Shown piece by piece: positions 36,312-46,105 of a DNA stretch of 64,000 nucleotides. The DNA is taken from contig NZ_MCVI01000020.1 of the NCBI RefSeq assembly GCF_002873135.1, positions 213,273 to 277,272 on the forward strand, in the 5' to 3' direction. The position numbers and the translations under genes were made by a program. Under the pieces are notes generated by a model. The model ran no database searches, had not been told where the DNA came from, and worked only from the letters and a program-made list of their open reading frames with translations. Every line of letters starts with the position of its first letter. The stretch's first letter is position 1. This stretch comes from Shewanella sp. 10N.286.48.A6 (GTDB taxonomy: Bacteria; Pseudomonadota; Gammaproteobacteria; Enterobacterales; Shewanellaceae).

Positions 36312-38666
36312 ATGTTAGAAAAACTGGTCAATGGATTCGAAAGTTACCTCTTTAGACACAGGATGTGGGTAATATTTTCATTTATATTAATTACCTTCTT
36401 TCTAGGTTACCAAGCTAGCCAATTAAAAATGGATGCCGCTTTTAGTAAGAATATTCCATTAAATCATGAATACATGAAAACCTATACCAAGCATCAAAAA
36501 GATTTTGGTGGTGCGAATAGGATCATGGTGGCAGTGGAAGATACCAGCGGCAATATTTTTAACCCAGAGTATTTTGAAACCCTCAAAAATGTACATGATC
36601 AACTCTTTTTCATTCCTGGGGTTGAGCGCTCTCAAGTTAAGTCATTGTATTCACCTTCGACTCGATTTACCGAAGTCGTTGAAGATGGTTTTGCTGGTGG
36701 GCCGGTTATTCCTGCTGACTTTCGTAATGATGAATATGGCTTAAATACTGTCAGAGACAATATCGAAAAAGCCGGTATTGTTGGCCGCTTAGTGTCCAAT
36801 GATTATTCATCAGCTATGTTAACGGCGCAGTTAATGGAGTTTGTAGCAAAAACAGATGAAGAAATGGCCGCATCTGAAGGCGCTGAAAAGGATGTTACTT
36901 TTAAGCCGTTAAATACGATTCAATTTGCTCAGCAACTTGAAAATGAATTACGCGCTAAATATGAAACCGATACCATCAAAATCCATATTATTGGTTTTGC
37001 TAAAATGGCTGGTGATGTAGCTGAAGGCGCTAAGGGCGTGCTGCTGTTTTTCTTGATTGCTATCGCAATCACAGCTGTGATGGTTTATTTATTTTCTAAG
37101 TCATTAATGCTGACGATTTTGCCTTTAGTATGCAGCTTAATTGCGGTGGTGTGGCAACTTGGGTTGTTAACAGTAGTAGGTTTTGGTTTAGATCCAATGT
37201 CAATTCTTGTACCATTTTTGGTGTTTGCAATTGGCGTAAGCCATGGGGTACAAATGATTAATGCGGTTAGGCGCCGTGTTGGTGATGGACAAGCCACTAA
37301 AGCTGCAGCTGCATCCGCGTTTCGTAGTTTATTAGTACCAGGCGGTATTGCATTATTATCAGACACCGTTGGCTTTTTAACCTTACTTGCAATCGATATC
37401 GGTATTATTAGAGAGTTAGCGATATCGGCATCATTAGGTGTTGCTGTTATTATTTTGACCAATTTAATTTTATTGCCACTGGTTATTTCTTACACCAACA
37501 TCAAACCGGTTCAAGAGAATAAAGCGCAAAAAGATAAAATTGAAGGGATTTGGCGCAGTTTGTCTAAATTCGCCACCCCTAAATATGCCGTTATTGTTTT
37601 AATTTGTACTGCGTTGTTATATGGATTTGGTTTCCAGCAAGCCAGTAATATTAAAATTGGTGACCTTCAAGGCGGCGCTCCTGCATTGCATCTTGACTCA
37701 AGATACAACCAAGACACTTTCTACATTACTGATAATTATTCAATTACCACTGATTATATGACGGTGATTGTTGAAGCAACGCCTGAAGCGTGTACCTATC
37801 ATTCAATATTAACTGAGATTGATCAATTTGAATGGATGGTGGCAAATACCCCGGGAGTTGAATCAACAGCCAGTTTAGCGTCAGTGGCTAAGCAGGTTAA
37901 TGCCGGCTTTAACGAAGGTAACCCTAAGTGGCAAATATTGCCAAGAACCACAGCAAGTTTAGTGCAAGCGGTAGGACGAGTACCAACGACTTCAGGTTTA
38001 TTAAACGGCAACTGTTCGGTGATGCCTATTTTCTTATTTTTGAAAGATCATAAGGCTGAAACCATTGAAGTGGTGATTGCTAAAGTCAAAGATGTAGCTG
38101 AAAAGCTCAATACCGAAACATTACAATTTAAACTGGCTTCTGGCCCTGTTGGTGTCATGGCTGCGACTAACGAAGCTGTTAGTGAAGCGCAGCTACCTAT
38201 GATGATTTATGTTTATGGCGCTGTATTTATCCTATGTTTAATTAGCTTCAAATCACTTAAAGCGACGGTAGCAGTGATTGTGCCGTTATATGTGGTGTCG
38301 ACATTAGCACAAGCATTAATGACTTGGCTTGATATCGGCCTTGCGGTGAGCACTTTACCGGTGATTGCATTAGGTGTTGGTATTGGTGTTGATTATGGTA
38401 TTTATATTCTCTCGACTATGGCAGGTAAACTCAACAATGGCATGGCGGTGCAGCAAGCCTATTTTGAAGCGTTAATTGAGCGAGGCAGTGCGGTTATTTT
38501 TACCGGGCTTACTTTAGCCATCGGTGTGAGTACTTGGTTCTTTTCTGCGCTGAAATTCCAAATGGATATGGGAATTTTATTAACATTCATGTTTTTAGTG
38601 AATATGTTGGGAGCGATAATTATTTTGCCCGCATTATCAGCCGTTTTCTGGCGCAAACCCAAGTAA
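36312..38666 (+). CDS. RND-superfamily permease, MMPL type
   Basis: A 784-residue inner-membrane protein of the MMPL/HpnN class. One N-terminal helix (MWVIFSFILITFFLGYQ) is followed by a periplasmic domain, then a helix bundle (VLLFFLIAIAITAVMVYLF, MSILVPFLVFAIGVSHGVQM); this arrangement is duplicated, and the second bundle carries LGVGIGVDYGIYILS, the conserved proton-relay Asp region. It is shorter than drug-efflux RND pumps (about 1030), and no membrane-fusion protein or TolC gene is adjacent. MMPL-class pumps move lipids, hopanoids or other hydrophobic molecules. The ribosome-binding site is weak. A terminator follows the stop. Confidence 0.92.
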   Translation: MLEKLVNGFESYLFRHRMWVIFSFILITFFLGYQASQLKMDAAFSKNIPLNHEYMKTYTKHQKDFGGANRIMVAVEDTSGNIFNPEYFETLKNVHDQLFFIPGVERSQVKSLYSPSTRFTEVVEDGFAGGPVIPADFRNDEYGLNTVRDNIEKAGIVGRLVSNDYSSAMLTAQLMEFVAKTDEEMAASEGAEKDVTFKPLNTIQFAQQLENELRAKYETDTIKIHIIGFAKMAGDVAEGAKGVLLFFLIAIAITAVMVYLFSKSLMLTILPLVCSLIAVVWQLGLLTVVGFGLDPMSILVPFLVFAIGVSHGVQMINAVRRRVGDGQATKAAAASAFRSLLVPGGIALLSDTVGFLTLLAIDIGIIRELAISASLGVAVIILTNLILLPLVISYTNIKPVQENKAQKDKIEGIWRSLSKFATPKYAVIVLICTALLYGFGFQQASNIKIGDLQGGAPALHLDSRYNQDTFYITDNYSITTDYMTVIVEATPEACTYHSILTEIDQFEWMVANTPGVESTASLASVAKQVNAGFNEGNPKWQILPRTTASLVQAVGRVPTTSGLLNGNCSVMPIFLFLKDHKAETIEVVIAKVKDVAEKLNTETLQFKLASGPVGVMAATNEAVSEAQLPMMIYVYGAVFILCLISFKSLKATVAVIVPLYVVSTLAQALMTWLDIGLAVSTLPVIALGVGIGVDYGIYILSTMAGKLNNGMAVQQAYFEALIERGSAVIFTGLTLAIGVSTWFFSALKFQMDMGILLTFMFLVNMLGAIIILPALSAVFWRKPK

Positions 38667-38689
38667 GTTAAAGGGTTTATAAATTAAAG

Positions 38690-38714
38690 AGGAGCTTAGC
38701 TCCTTTTTTTTTTT
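38690..38714 (+). terminator. Rho-independent terminator of the DUF1302-MMPL operon
   Basis: Arms AGGAGC and GCTCCT around TTA, followed by a T11 run, about 24 bp after the MMPL gene. Confidence 0.9.
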
Positions 38715-38932
38715 GCATAGTTAGTCTATCTAAACGCTTGATTGGTCAATTAGTGACTATAATTCTTGAATTAACAAGGGTTTTAGAGGATCTACCACTA
38801 AAATTTAGCTCGAAATAGCATGAAATTAGTAATAAACTTTGCGGCAGATCTCAGTTTAAGACGGGATCAACAAGCCGAAGCATCCAATATAATGATAAAA
38901 GCGCTGCCATAAACGCTTAAGGAAACTGCAAC

Positions 38933-41900
38933 ATGGCCTTTAAAGATGCAATGCCTTCAGTACTACTAGAAAATGTAGTCAATTTAATTCATAAAAAAAT
39001 CCCTAATACTCAAGCAAAACAAGTTGAGCAATTTGCCCATTGTATATACGCCCATATGTCAGAAGACGACTTAAACGCTCGTAATGACAGCGATTTGTAT
39101 GGCGCAGTATTAAGTCTTTGGAATGCCTTAAACAAATCTGCTGCAACCAATACCCACATTCGGGTATTTAATCCAAGTCAGTCAAAACATGGCTGGCAGT
39201 CAAGTCATAGTATTATCGAAATTATACAGCCTGATATGCCATTCTTGGTTGATTCAGTTGCTATGGCGTTAAATCGTATGGGGATTACTGCTCATATGAT
39301 GCTGCACACACCAATGGCGTTGGTGCGTGAAAAAGAATTAGTTAAAGAAGTGTCTTTTATTAAAGATGCTGATGAAAACACAGAAAATGTTGCGGTGTTT
39401 TTGATTGAAATTGATCGCCAAAGCAGTGAAGCCGATATTAAAGCCATTGGTAAAGAACTTGAATCAGTTTTTGCTGATGTGGTGTCGTCAGTCGTTGATT
39501 GGCAAAAAATGTCTGACAAATTGTCAGAAACAGTAAAATTATTACCTAAGCAGCCTTTTCCAGGCGCGAAATGTGAAAAAGAAGAAGCAATTAGCTTTTT
39601 AATCTACCTAAATAATCATCACTTCACCCTACTAGGTTACCGCTATTATGAGTTAAAGCGTGTTGAAGGTGATGTTGAGTTAGTACCTGATTTAGATTCA
39701 AGTTTAGGATTAATGAGCCGCTCTGTTAATAAAAACGGCGAGCGTGGCTTATTACTGTCTTCGCTTTCTCAATCAGCAAGAAAAGAAGCTCTAGATGAGA
39801 GTCTGTTAGTGCTGACTAAAAGCTCGACTAAAAGCCGAGTTCATAGGCCCGCTTATGTGGATTACATCGGTATTAAACGCTTTGATAAAAAAGGTAACGT
39901 GATTGGAGAAGATCGCTTTTTAGGACTTTACGCGTCCAATCTTTATAACCGTAGCCCCAGAGAAATACCGCTGTTAGCTGAAAAAGTTGAACGGATTATG
40001 GAGCGCTCAGGTCTAGCACCACGTTCACATGACTACAAAGCGTTGATGAATACCCTTGAGAATTTACCTCGTGATGAGTTAATTCAATCTAAAGAAGATG
40101 AATTAGCCAGTGTTGCTCGTGGTGTATTACATATGCAAGACCGTGACAAATTAAAAGTATTTGTTCGTAAAGACGGTTTTGGCCGATTTTTGTCCTGTTT
40201 GGTGTATGTTTCAAAAGATCGCTACAACACTAAATTACGTCAAGACACTCAACGTATTTTAGCGCAGCATTTTAACAGCACTGAAGATGTTGAATTTACC
40301 ACTTATTTCTCAGAATCGACTTTAGCGCGTACGCACTACATCGTGAAAGTTGATAATAATAATATGGATGTCGATGTGGCTGCTATTGAGAAAAACCTAA
40401 TTGAAGCGGCGCGCTCTTGGGAAGATAAATTACAGAGTTCATTAACTAACTCATTAGGTGAGCAATCGGGTACTGGCTTAGTTAAACGTTACCTCAATGC
40501 GTTTTCACCAAGCTATAAAGAAGATGTATTGCCGAGTTCAGCCGTGGTCGATATTCAGCACCTTGAAGCGTTGAATGACGAGCATAAACTAGGCATGCTA
40601 TTTTATCAGCCGCAAGAAACAGCCTTAAATGATAATAAAGTACGTTTAAAGTTGTTCCATAAAGATGAACCGATACATCTGTCTGATGTACTGCCAATGT
40701 TAGAAAACTTTGGATTACGGGTCATCAATGAGCGTCCATATGAAGTGAAAACTGAAGATGGTGCCACCTATTGGATCCTTGATTTCTTAATGATGGTGCA
40801 GGGCGCAGCAATTGAAAACTTGGCAGATAGCCAAGATCGATTCCAAAATGCGTTATCTCAAGTATGGCAAAAGAAACTTGAAGATGATGGCTTTAACCGC
40901 ATGGTGTTGGCAACCAGCCTTACTGGCCGTGAAGTATCTATTTTACGTGCTTATGCCAAATATATGCGTCAAATTGATGCAACATTTAGCCAATCATATA
41001 TCGAAGAAACCTTTAATCGTTATCCGCAAATTGCTGATTTATTAGTTAAAATGTTTATTCGTAAGTTTAACCCTAAACTTAAAACCCGCACTCTCAGTAA
41101 ATTTTATGAGCAAATCGATTTACGCCTAGAAGATGTCTCTAGCCTTGATGATGACCGCATTATTCGCCGTTACTTAGATTTGATTAACGCAACGCTGCGT
41201 ACCAACTTCTATCAAACGATTAACGATGTTGATGTTAAACCTTATATCTCATTCAAGTTTTTACCTGAAGATATTCCTGAGATGCCGCGTCCATTGCCAA
41301 AATTTGAAATCTTTGTGTATTCACCAAGGTTTGAAGGGGTGCATTTGCGTGGTGGTAAAGTCGCTCGTGGTGGCTTACGTTGGTCAGATCGTCGTGAAGA
41401 TTTCCGTACTGAAGTACTAGGCTTAGTCAAAGCGCAACAAGTTAAAAATACCGTGATTGTTCCTGTTGGTGCAAAAGGCGGTTTTGTGTGTAAGCAGCTG
41501 CCTACAGACGGCGGCCGTGAAGCCTTCTTTAACGAAGGGCAAGCGTGTTACCGCTTATTCATTCGCGGGTTATTGGACATCAGTGACAATATCATCGAAG
41601 GCAATGTTGTACCGCCAAAAGATGTGGTTCGTCATGACGAAGATGATGCCTATTTAGTGGTTGCAGCCGATAAAGGCACTGCAACATTCTCCGATATTGC
41701 CAACGAAATCGCCATTGAATACAACTTTTGGTTAGGTGATGCATTTGCATCTGGCGGCAGTAATGGTTATGACCATAAGAAAATGGGCATTACCGCCAAA
41801 GGGGCTTGGGAGTCTGTCAAACGTCACTTCCGTGAAGAAGGCATCGATTGTCAAAGTACCGACTTTACCTGTCTGGCAATTGGCGACATGGCTGGTGATG

Positions 41901-43777
41901 TATTTGGTAATGGCATGTTGTTATCCCGTCATACTAAGTTAGTGGCGGCATTTAACCATATGCATATCTTCATCGATCCCAATCCTAATGTTGAAACCAG
42001 TTATATCGAGCGTGAGCGTTTATTTAATTTACCGCGTTCAAGTTGGGAAGATTACAATACCAAGCTAATGTCAAAAGGCGGGGTAGTATTCCAACGTTCA
42101 GCTAAGTCATTAAAATTGACTAAAGAAATCAAGCTGATGCTGGATACTACCGAAAACACCATGACGCCAAATCAACTCATGCAAGCATTGCTAAAAATGC
42201 GTGTAGATTTAATTTGGAATGGCGGTATTGGTACCTACGTTAAGGCGACGACTGAAACTCATGCTGAAGTTGGCGATCGTGCTAATGACGCTATTCGAGT
42301 CAACGGTAATGAACTCAACGCTAAAATCATTGGCGAAGGTGGCAACTTAGGTGCAACCCAATTGGGTCGTATTGAATTTGCAGCCAATGGTGGCCGAGTC
42401 AATACTGATTTTGTTGACAATGTCGGTGGGGTTGATTGTTCAGACAACGAAGTGAACATCAAAATCTTACTTAATACTATTGTTGCAGACGGTGAACTTA
42501 CGGTTAAACAGCGTAACCGTCTGTTAGAGTCAATGACAGATGAAGTCGGTGAGATTGTTCTGCAAGACTGTAACGATCAAACCCGCACCATTTCTGTGAC
42601 TCTGGCACATGGTGTTGCTCAGTTAAAAGAGCATATCCGATACATTCAATATCTTGAAAAAGATGGCAAATTAGATCGCGCCCTAGAATTTTTACCAACA
42701 GATGATGAGTTAGCCGATCGCTTAGTAAATAACCGTGCACTGACTCGTCCAGAGCTATCAGTATTGGTTGCTTATGGCAAAATGGTCCTAAAAGAGCAAT
42801 TGGTCACCGCTGAAATCACTGAAGATAGTTTTTTAAGTAAATTGCTAACGAACTATTTCCCGCAGCAATTGAAAGATAAATATGCAGATAAGATGATTTC
42901 GCATCCTTTGCGCGGTGAAATTATTGCAACCTCATTAGCCAATGAATTGGTTAATGATATGGGCTTTAACTTTGTACAGCGTATGCAAGATGAGACCGGT
43001 GCCTCAGTTGCTGAAGCGGCAATTTGCTACACTATGGCTCGAGAAATATTTAGCTTAACTGAACTAACACAGTCAATTACTAAGCTTAATGGAATTGTGT
43101 CTGCTGACGTTCAAAGTGAAATGTTGCACCAATTACGTCGTAACATGCGCAGAGCGTGTCGCTGGTTAATTCGTCACCGCAAGAAAGGTGAAAATATTGA
43201 GCAAACTGTAGCATTCTTCAAACCTGTGTTTGATGAATTAAAAGCTAATGTTGATCAATATATGATTTCTGCAGAAGTTATGGCTATTTCAACTGAAATT
43301 AAATTACTCCAGGAACAGCAAGTACCAGAGTCTTTAGCGCATGTTATCGCTAAAATGAGTACCTTATTCTCAGCATTAGATATTGCTCAAATTGCCCAAC
43401 TTGAGGACAAATCAGTAAAACTGGTTGCTGAAACGTATTTCAGATTAGGTGCAAAAGTTGAATTACATTGGTTCTTAGAACAGATTAGTATTCAACCAGT
43501 GTCCAATCATTGGCAAGGATTAGCCCGCGCAGCCTTCAGAGAAGAGTTAGATTGGCAACAGCGCTCATTAAGCTCTACAGTCCTTCGAGCCTGTACAGAC
43601 TCTTGCGATGCAGATGTGATCATTAACCAGTGGATTGATAATAATCAAAAGTTGTTAGAACGCTGGTTTAACCTACTGACTGAATTTAAGGTGTCTCAAA
43701 GCCATGATTTTGCAAAATTCTCAGTGGCACTGCGAGAACTTAATTTATTGATCCTTCATTGCGAAGGACCGAGATAA
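38933..43777 (+). CDS. gdhB: NAD-specific glutamate dehydrogenase, large (180-kDa) type
   Basis: Catabolic enzyme oxidising glutamate to 2-oxoglutarate with NAD+. The 1614-residue length marks the L-GDH180 class known from Streptomyces, Pseudomonas and Shewanella. The N-terminal half carries ACT-like regulatory regions (PDMPFLVDSVAMALNRMG). The catalytic core includes GGKVARGGLRWSDRREDFRTEVLGLVKAQ-type sequence, where the substrate-binding Lys and the VPVGAKGGFVCK block are intact, then GDMAGDVFGNGMLLS and NGGIGTYVKA. The C-terminal several hundred residues are helical. It is flanked by terminators, so probably transcribed alone. Confidence 0.97.
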   Translation: MAFKDAMPSVLLENVVNLIHKKIPNTQAKQVEQFAHCIYAHMSEDDLNARNDSDLYGAVLSLWNALNKSAATNTHIRVFNPSQSKHGWQSSHSIIEIIQPDMPFLVDSVAMALNRMGITAHMMLHTPMALVREKELVKEVSFIKDADENTENVAVFLIEIDRQSSEADIKAIGKELESVFADVVSSVVDWQKMSDKLSETVKLLPKQPFPGAKCEKEEAISFLIYLNNHHFTLLGYRYYELKRVEGDVELVPDLDSSLGLMSRSVNKNGERGLLLSSLSQSARKEALDESLLVLTKSSTKSRVHRPAYVDYIGIKRFDKKGNVIGEDRFLGLYASNLYNRSPREIPLLAEKVERIMERSGLAPRSHDYKALMNTLENLPRDELIQSKEDELASVARGVLHMQDRDKLKVFVRKDGFGRFLSCLVYVSKDRYNTKLRQDTQRILAQHFNSTEDVEFTTYFSESTLARTHYIVKVDNNNMDVDVAAIEKNLIEAARSWEDKLQSSLTNSLGEQSGTGLVKRYLNAFSPSYKEDVLPSSAVVDIQHLEALNDEHKLGMLFYQPQETALNDNKVRLKLFHKDEPIHLSDVLPMLENFGLRVINERPYEVKTEDGATYWILDFLMMVQGAAIENLADSQDRFQNALSQVWQKKLEDDGFNRMVLATSLTGREVSILRAYAKYMRQIDATFSQSYIEETFNRYPQIADLLVKMFIRKFNPKLKTRTLSKFYEQIDLRLEDVSSLDDDRIIRRYLDLINATLRTNFYQTINDVDVKPYISFKFLPEDIPEMPRPLPKFEIFVYSPRFEGVHLRGGKVARGGLRWSDRREDFRTEVLGLVKAQQVKNTVIVPVGAKGGFVCKQLPTDGGREAFFNEGQACYRLFIRGLLDISDNIIEGNVVPPKDVVRHDEDDAYLVVAADKGTATFSDIANEIAIEYNFWLGDAFASGGSNGYDHKKMGITAKGAWESVKRHFREEGIDCQSTDFTCLAIGDMAGDVFGNGMLLSRHTKLVAAFNHMHIFIDPNPNVETSYIERERLFNLPRSSWEDYNTKLMSKGGVVFQRSAKSLKLTKEIKLMLDTTENTMTPNQLMQALLKMRVDLIWNGGIGTYVKATTETHAEVGDRANDAIRVNGNELNAKIIGEGGNLGATQLGRIEFAANGGRVNTDFVDNVGGVDCSDNEVNIKILLNTIVADGELTVKQRNRLLESMTDEVGEIVLQDCNDQTRTISVTLAHGVAQLKEHIRYIQYLEKDGKLDRALEFLPTDDELADRLVNNRALTRPELSVLVAYGKMVLKEQLVTAEITEDSFLSKLLTNYFPQQLKDKYADKMISHPLRGEIIATSLANELVNDMGFNFVQRMQDETGASVAEAAICYTMAREIFSLTELTQSITKLNGIVSADVQSEMLHQLRRNMRRACRWLIRHRKKGENIEQTVAFFKPVFDELKANVDQYMISAEVMAISTEIKLLQEQQVPESLAHVIAKMSTLFSALDIAQIAQLEDKSVKLVAETYFRLGAKVELHWFLEQISIQPVSNHWQGLARAAFREELDWQQRSLSSTVLRACTDSCDADVIINQWIDNNQKLLERWFNLLTEFKVSQSHDFAKFSVALRELNLLILHCEGPR

Positions 43778-43797
43778 TTATTTATAATAAGTGAACG

Positions 43798-43826
43798 AGC
43801 CCTGGCGATAGCCGGGGCTTTTTTTA
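43798..43826 (+). terminator. Rho-independent terminator of gdhB
   Basis: Arms AGCCCTGGC and GCCGGGGCT (one G-T pair) around GATA, followed by T7. It ends 16 bp before the pyrD start. Confidence 0.92.
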
Positions 43827-43841
43827 GGTTTAGGAGAAAGC

Positions 43842-44864
43842 ATGTTTTTTTATAAAGTTGCACAAAAAGTAATGTTTCAGATGGATCCAGAGATCGCGCA
43901 TAATATCGCTATCGGAAGTTTAAAAAATACTGGAAACAACCCTTTAAACCTATTTTACAGTCAAAAAGTTGCCTCAGCGCCTGTGACTTGTATGGGCATT
44001 AATTTTAAAAATCCAGTTGGCTTGGCGGCTGGATTGGATAAAGATGGCGAATCAATTGATGCATTTCATGCGATGGGATTTGGTCATATTGAAGTCGGTA
44101 CGGTAACGCCTCGTCCACAACCGGGTAATGAACAACCGCGTTTATTTCGCTTAAAACCTGCAAAAGCAATCATTAATAGAATGGGTTTTAACAATAAAGG
44201 TGTAGATAATTTAGTCAGAAATTTAATGGCGAAGAAATCCGATATTATTGTTGGTGTAAATATTGGTAAAAATAAAGATACCCCAGTAGATGAAGGTAAG
44301 AATGATTATTTAATCTGCATGGAAAAAGTCTACCAATATTCGGATTATATCGCGGTAAATATCTCATCACCTAATACTCCAGGTCTACGTACGCTGCAAT
44401 ATGGTGAGTTATTAGACGACTTACTATCTTCATTAAAAGAAAAACAAACAGAACTCGCTAAAAAGTACAATAAGTATGTACCAATAGCACTAAAAATTGC
44501 CCCGGATTTAACCTCTGAAGAAATTGAAAAGATTGCTGAATCGCTATTAAAAAGTAAATTTGATGGAGCGATTGCGACAAATACCACTTTAACCCGTGAT
44601 GCGGTTGTTGGCTTAGACAATGCTAACGAAGCGGGTGGCTTAAGTGGTAAGCCGTTGACGGATCTTTCTACTCAAGTGATCAGACAATTAGCGGGATATT
44701 TGAACGGTGAGATCCCGATTATTGGCGTCGGTGGAATAAATAGTGCCGAAGATGCCTTAGCTAAATTTGATGTAGGTTCAGAATTGGTACAGATATACAC
44801 TGGCTTTATTTATCAAGGTCCGGGTTTAATAAACGATATTGTTAATGCTTATAAAGCTAAATAA
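43842..44864 (+). CDS. pyrD: Dihydroorotate dehydrogenase (quinone), class 2
   Basis: Membrane-associated FMN enzyme that oxidises dihydroorotate to orotate and passes electrons to quinone. It has 340 residues with the N-terminal amphipathic membrane-binding helices of class 2 ([20 protein letters not shown]). Signatures: [62 protein letters not shown] (catalytic Ser) and [17 protein letters not shown]. It is followed by zapC, as in E. coli. Confidence 0.97.
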   Translation: MFFYKVAQKVMFQMDPEIAHNIAIGSLKNTGNNPLNLFYSQKVASAPVTCMGINFKNPVGLAAGLDKDGESIDAFHAMGFGHIEVGTVTPRPQPGNEQPRLFRLKPAKAIINRMGFNNKGVDNLVRNLMAKKSDIIVGVNIGKNKDTPVDEGKNDYLICMEKVYQYSDYIAVNISSPNTPGLRTLQYGELLDDLLSSLKEKQTELAKKYNKYVPIALKIAPDLTSEEIEKIAESLLKSKFDGAIATNTTLTRDAVVGLDNANEAGGLSGKPLTDLSTQVIRQLAGYLNGEIPIIGVGGINSAEDALAKFDVGSELVQIYTGFIYQGPGLINDIVNAYKAK

Positions 44865-44915
44865 TATAAGTTGATCTAAAAATTAGTCTTTTGATCCAAT
44901 AAATCAGATCTAATC

Positions 44916-44959
44916 AAGTTATAGCGATCGCAATCACGATCTTACGATCGTTATAACTT
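44916..44959. repeat. 15-bp inverted repeat between pyrD and zapC
   Basis: Arms AAGTTATAGCGATCG (44916-44930) and CGATCGTTATAACTT (44945-44959) match with one G-T exception, around a 14-nt spacer that contains another GATC. No T-run follows, so it is not a typical terminator. It lies 51 bp after pyrD and 94 bp before zapC and may be an operator, a weak terminator or a Dam-sensitive site. Confidence 0.6.
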
Positions 44960-45053
44960 AATGATAAATATATCAAAGTTTTTAAATAATATTTTGATAT
45001 TGTCTGAAATATAAACTATTATCAGATTGTATTGTTAAAGTAGGTATTTAAAA

Positions 45054-45587
45054 ATGTTATTAATGCCAAATAAGGACTGGCAGTGGGAATATAATGAAAC
45101 TTTTAAGCAATTAAGTATTTCATTAGGTTCCGAAATGGAGTTCTTAACCCCATATAAAACCAAATCTCTTATCCCTGATGCATTAATGACGTCAGAATTT
45201 AGTGTGGATCATGCTAAATTCTATATAAACCTACTTGAAAGTCTGCCTAAAGCGTTAAAAATGTCCGATGCTGCAGTCGTACAAACAGCGCTGAATGCCA
45301 CCGCAGCGCATTTTATGATCAAACCACAAATGCCAAAATCTTGGTTTTTTGAAATCAGTCAAGAATGTGTTTATTGCGAAGTAGGTAAGTTATTTTCGTT
45401 AAATGCCAATGGAACCTCTGTTTTAGTTCTAGTGGTTGAAAACAGCTTGCAGGCAGCGTTAGTGATGGTGTTATCAAGTGAGTGCCCTTTAACAGAATCT
45501 AAAGTATTACAGCAATTTGATACCATTAAAGTTATGCACAATCGCTTAAATCCCCTAAAGAAATCTAGGCATGTCGTTGCTGCCTAA
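45054..45587 (+). CDS. zapC: Cell division protein ZapC
   Basis: ZapC binds FtsZ and stabilises the Z-ring. The 177-residue product resembles E. coli ZapC in several blocks: DWQWEYNETFKQLSISLG, EFSVDHAKFYI, IKPQMPKSWFFEIS and the ending DTIKVMHNRLNPL. The position directly downstream of pyrD is conserved with E. coli. An alternative ATG at 45063 would remove three residues. No terminator follows. Confidence 0.9.
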   Translation: MLLMPNKDWQWEYNETFKQLSISLGSEMEFLTPYKTKSLIPDALMTSEFSVDHAKFYINLLESLPKALKMSDAAVVQTALNATAAHFMIKPQMPKSWFFEISQECVYCEVGKLFSLNANGTSVLVLVVENSLQAALVMVLSSECPLTESKVLQQFDTIKVMHNRLNPLKKSRHVVAA

Positions 45588-46105
45588 GCAATATTTGTTA
45601 GTTCGTGTTTAATTTACTTGTCTCATGTTGTGTATTTCTTTCTAATCAAGAAATAGATTAATCAGAAAGTCCATGTCAGTTATCCTGCTTATAGAACACC
45701 CACCTATATTATTATGTAATAACGCGATTGACTGTGGCGATACATGCTCAGCTTCAGCGGTTTATCTAATAGACTGACAAACAATCTCTCTCATGCTTAT
45801 TGCACTTCGCATGTTGCATTACCTATATCAGCCTGATGAAAAAATGGCACAGTTCGACGATAAACGATAAACGATAAACGATAAACAATAGGCTTCAATC
45901 ATGAAATAGAAGGCCGTTGCTGCGGCCATATTTGAGGGGAAACTCTGTTAACCTACCATAACATTAGAAAATTCACATATATTTCAGAAGCATATAGAGG
46001 CAATTAGAGCAAAGATTTACGCCTGAACAAATGTAATGTCTTTTATTGCGGATTTATTTGATAATCTAGTTTAAATACCGGCCTGTTAAGTAACATAAAA
46101 AGTTT
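45588..46105. other. 518-bp gap after zapC with no recognisable gene
   Basis: I find no convincing coding frame on either strand. The stretch holds a short tandem repeat (45858-45885) and a small GGCCG/CGGCC stem near 45910. It marks the switch from the pyrD-zapC backbone to the accessory stretch beginning with the GNAT gene. Confidence 0.5.
45858..45885 (+). repeat. Heptanucleotide tandem repeat, 4 copies
   Basis: Four head-to-tail copies of CGATAAA followed by a degenerate copy starting CAATA. The period is 7 bp and the tract is non-coding, a likely slippage tract. Confidence 0.9.

Noticed and set aside
36312..38666. Drug-efflux RND pump (AcrB type)
   Set aside because: Too short, no adjacent membrane-fusion or TolC gene; the MMPL class fits better.
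45858..45885. Possible CRISPR-like repeat
   Set aside because: The 7-bp units are directly adjacent with no spacers; a simple tandem repeat.
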